Assembly (NCBI GenBank): GCA_964549505.1
Contig: CAZJVD010000004.1
Span: 1 to 64,000 of the forward strand
DNA: 64,000 nt
Source of the DNA: CAZJVD01 sp964549505
Lineage (GTDB): Bacteria; Bdellovibrionota; UBA1018; CAZJVD01
Direction: 5' to 3'
Positions 61,757 to 64,000 of the stretch are shown piece after piece. The notes below the pieces were generated by a model that was not told the origin of the DNA, did no database searches, and was given only the letters and a program-made list of their open reading frames with translations. The translations under genes and the position numbers were made by a program. The stretch's first letter is position 1. Each line of letters starts with the position of its first letter.

Positions 61757-62532
61757 GGGTCACTGCTTTGGATTGGTTTCTGGATCGGATCTCGTTTCAA
61801 AACTAAACGTCCTACCAGTGGCAACCACTGACCGTCAACTTTCGATCGAACGGGCAGGGGTCCACGGCTTTCGAGCAGCCGATGTTCGCCATACTTCTCG
61901 AAGTCCAATTCGGCGGGCGCCACAAACATTCGGATGATGGGACTCTCAGCTTGCATGACGATCGTCACTCGTGTCGGGCTCGTCTGTTTTTCCGCGCGAC
62001 GAAGCGTGAACGCGAACATGTCCATTCGGTCGGCCACGACATACGTAAACGGCAGCCGTGTCTCTTTCGGTGCCGTTTCTGAAAAACTTTCCCAGTGATC
62101 GCGAACAAACGGAGGCACCTCATCGATGACAAGGACAGGGCCTTGCGGGCGCTCTTTTGTAATCTTTTTCGTGTCGCCCCACTTCTTCTGCTCGAAGTCG
62201 ATCGCTTCCTGCGAAAACGTCACTTTCGAGAAGATCTTGAGTACCGGTTGATCAAAATCGTAGGACCGCAGCTTACCGTTCGCCTCGTAGATCAACGTTT
62301 CTTCAAGCTCCAATGCGCCGTCCGTCCGTGTGAAACGTGCGCGCACCTCGCGGTGACGATCGGGAAAGCTCTTGCTCTGATAGTCGAAACGATGCGTGAG
62401 CTCTGACTTCCTGCCGGACCAGATCTCACCGGTGAAACCAAGACCGCCCCCGCCCGCCCATGCTGACGATGCGAGTACAAAGAACATGCTAATAGAATTT
62501 CGAAAAGTACTTACGACTCTCTTCGTTGACAT
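61669..62532 (-). CDS. Secreted protein of unknown function (287 aa)
   Basis: The ATG at 62532 gives a signal peptide (MSTKRVVSTFRNSISMFFVL, ending SAWA). The mature part is beta-rich with a Gly-rich start and a Lys-rich tail. It shows DUF-like strand patterns (RVTIVMQAESPIIRMFV) but no named domain. It overlaps the PilZ gene by 44 bp and rlmE by 88 bp; the Lys-rich tail is the part that overlaps rlmE. A shorter start at 62487 would lack the basic n-region. Confidence 0.6.
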   Translation of the reverse strand: MSTKRVVSTFRNSISMFFVLASSAWAGGGGLGFTGEIWSGRKSELTHRFDYQSKSFPDRHREVRARFTRTDGALELEETLIYEANGKLRSYDFDQPVLKIFSKVTFSQEAIDFEQKKWGDTKKITKERPQGPVLVIDEVPPFVRDHWESFSETAPKETRLPFTYVVADRMDMFAFTLRRAEKQTSPTRVTIVMQAESPIIRMFVAPAELDFEKYGEHRLLESRGPLPVRSKVDGQWLPLVGRLVLKRDPIQKPIQSSDPWATTKKTSIIEKPKKKITLPEASSNSKR

Positions 62533-63271
62533 AGCTTTTGATGAACTCGTAATCCTTGCGGTCAAGATTGAGAAACTGCATTCCCATTTTAATACCCTTG
62601 AGTCGCGCGTGGAACAAAATCGGTTTCATATAGCGGACCTCGGCGTCGGTTGCGATACGACGACCGCGAACGCGAAAGCTGATGCCCGTCAAAAACAACC
62701 CTTCGTGAAAAAGGACATCTTCGACGTCATCGAGGATCACGCTCATCCCGCCAGGGCTGATATCAAAAATCTTCTTTGTGAATGTCGCACTCGCATCCGA
62801 TGGATGCGCGCACTCCATCTTGATCAAGTAGCCATCCGGAATAGGGAGCCGGAAGTCCTTTCGTCGTTGGACTTTGTACACCTTCTCCGGTGCCGCAAAC
62901 TTGAGGCCCTCGATAGGGTCATACCCGAGGTACCTTGTGTGAAAAAACACATGGGCGGTGGTCAGAGCGACACTGAAGTAGCATTCGGCCTCAGGTGATT
63001 TCGCGATCTCGCGTTCGAAACTTGCGCGATCAAACTCGGGGGGCGACCAAGCGTAAAGGCCCATGTACTTGCCGCCTTCGACATACGACGAGAGATGCGT
63101 CGCCAGCTGCATTTCTTGCCCTTTGGTCCAAAGAATCGTCGTTGCAAACGACTTCACACCTTGGCGTAGGAACCCGCGTGATTCGCCGTCGTCTTTGACG
63201 AGCACAAAGTCGACGGGGATTTTCTTGGCTTGCTCTTTTTTCTCTTGATCGGATTTCGACGCAGCTTTCAC
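62489..63271 (-). CDS. PilZ-domain protein (YcgR-like layout)
   Basis: A 260-residue soluble protein. The C-terminal part (from about 150) has RRKDFRLPI, which matches the RxxxR c-di-GMP loop, and DISPGGMSV, which matches [DN]-x-S-x-x-G. The first 140 residues resemble the YcgR N-terminal beta-domain. It should bind c-di-GMP. GTG start. It lies 11 bp after mreB, suggesting a shared transcript and possibly a link between c-di-GMP and cell shape or motility. Confidence 0.85.
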   Translation of the reverse strand: MKAASKSDQEKKEQAKKIPVDFVLVKDDGESRGFLRQGVKSFATTILWTKGQEMQLATHLSSYVEGGKYMGLYAWSPPEFDRASFEREIAKSPEAECYFSVALTTAHVFFHTRYLGYDPIEGLKFAAPEKVYKVQRRKDFRLPIPDGYLIKMECAHPSDASATFTKKIFDISPGGMSVILDDVEDVLFHEGLFLTGISFRVRGRRIATDAEVRYMKPILFHARLKGIKMGMQFLNLDRKDYEFIKSYVNEESRKYFSKFY

Positions 63272-63282
63272 AGAGTCGCCGC

Positions 63283-64000
63283 TTAGATTACGGTGACCTT
63301 CCTGAGAAGATCGATGTCTTGAAGAGCTTTACCCGACCCGCGAACGACGCAGGTCAGAGGATCTTCAGCAAGCGCGACGGGAAGACCCGTCTTTTCTTTG
63401 ATTAAAATATCCAAGTTGGCGAGCAACGAGCCACCACCGGCTAAGATGATGCCGTTATCAACGATGTCAGCAGCGAGTTCAGGCGGCGTGCGTTCAAGAG
63501 CCGTCTTGATCGCATCAACGACCGCTGAAACAGGTTCCGCCAAAGCGTCACGAATTTCCTCGGAGTTTACTTCGATCGTCTTTGGTGCGCCCGAGATGAG
63601 ATCACGGCCTTTGACTTCGTAGACTTTTTCTTCTTCAAACGGATAGGCACAACCGATTCCAAGCTTAATCTGTTCCGCCGTTCGTTCACCGATCAAGAGC
63701 GAATACTTGCGCTTGATATACTGAGCAATAGCGTCGTCGAACTTGTCGCCGGCTACGCGTACGGAGCGAGAGTAAACAATCCCACCGAGTGAAATCACAG
63801 CGACTTCGGTGGTGCCACCGCCAATGTCGACGATCATGTTACCGCTCGGTTCGCGGATCGGCAGTCCTGCGCCGATCGCCGCGGCCATCGGTTCTTCGAT
63901 GAGATAAACTTCACGAGCGCCCGCTGATTGCGCCGATTCTTTAACGGCGCGCTTTTCTACCTGTGTGATTCCAAACGGAATGCAGATGATAATGCGCGGA
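63283..64000 (-). CDS. mreB: Rod-shape-determining actin MreB (3' part, continues beyond the window)
   Basis: The last 238 codons are present; the start lies beyond 64000. The fragment reads RIIICIPFGITQVEKRAVKE at the edge, then EPMAAAIGAGLPI, MIVDIGGGTTEVAVISLGGI and the C-terminal ILAGGGSLLANLD, all MreB signatures. MreB filaments organise lateral wall synthesis. Downstream on the same strand are a PilZ protein, a secreted protein and rlmE. Confidence 0.96.
   Translation of the reverse strand, partial: PRIIICIPFGITQVEKRAVKESAQSAGAREVYLIEEPMAAAIGAGLPIREPSGNMIVDIGGGTTEVAVISLGGIVYSRSVRVAGDKFDDAIAQYIKRKYSLLIGERTAEQIKLGIGCAYPFEEEKVYEVKGRDLISGAPKTIEVNSEEIRDALAEPVSAVVDAIKTALERTPPELAADIVDNGIILAGGGSLLANLDILIKEKTGLPVALAEDPLTCVVRGSGKALQDIDLLRKVTVI

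Overview
This 64 kb window is a densely packed chromosomal segment from a diderm (Gram-negative-type) bacterium of roughly 55% GC by eye. Diderm character is shown by an LptF/LptG-type permease, an AmpG-type muropeptide permease, a BtuFCD-like importer, a probable outer-membrane barrel and many secreted proteins. There is no rRNA, CRISPR array, insertion sequence or prophage. The gene set (C5-type haem cluster with a HemC-HemD fusion, RNase HI with a C-terminal viroplasmin domain, hut genes, prepilin-like proteins, PilZ proteins, many unrecognised secreted proteins) would fit Bdellovibrionota or a related delta-type lineage. That assignment is inference and was not tested by any search.

Layout. 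0-5.3 kb: tRNA-Gln, a CPBP protease, an 836-residue secreted protein of unknown role, and a coupled flavoreductase / PQQ-type sugar dehydrogenase pair. 5.4-10.3 kb: a FecR-domain protein and a membrane PP2C phosphatase, divergent from a STAS-like protein with a zinc ribbon and a GHKL ATPase-like protein; together they look like a partner-switching signalling module. 10.3-15.7 kb: maf, yggS, a PilZ membrane protein, tadA, a membrane/ABC ATPase pair and ampG. 15.7-19.5 kb: proline/arginine catabolism (P5C dehydrogenase, ureohydrolase) and small ORFs. 19.5-22.9 kb: three coupled prepilin-like secreted proteins with a shared cysteine module. 23-31.9 kb: a tightly overlapping haem run, hemA-hemCD-hemB-hemL-HK-RR-hemE-hemN, with a two-component system inside it. 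32-36.8 kb: RNase HI, a DMT exporter, a free-Met-sulfoxide reductase-like GAF protein coupled to a wHTH/nucleotidyltransferase-fold protein, and secreted unknowns. 36.9-44.3 kb: ileS-lspA-lgt, a PlsY-like protein and a BtuFCD-like importer. 44.1-53.6 kb: barrel protein, galU, priA, CFI-box protein, lepB, lptF/G, def, fmt, rpe. 53.7-59.4 kb: hutH and hutI separated by an opposite-strand secreted protein and an LTA-synthase-like sulfatase. 59.4-64 kb: TlpA-like thioredoxin, a Flp-like pilin, a predicted exported pseudokinase, rlmE, a secreted protein, a PilZ protein and the 3' part of mreB.

Genes commonly overlap by 4 bp on the same strand (translational coupling), and six of ten convergent pairs overlap at their 3' ends, so intrinsic terminators are nearly absent. 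GTG and TTG starts are common. The most unusual elements are the zinc-ribbon partner-switch module, the two-component system inside the haem operon, the three-gene prepilin family with C-terminal CC modules, the exported pseudokinase, and the degenerate nucleotidyltransferase-fold regulator.
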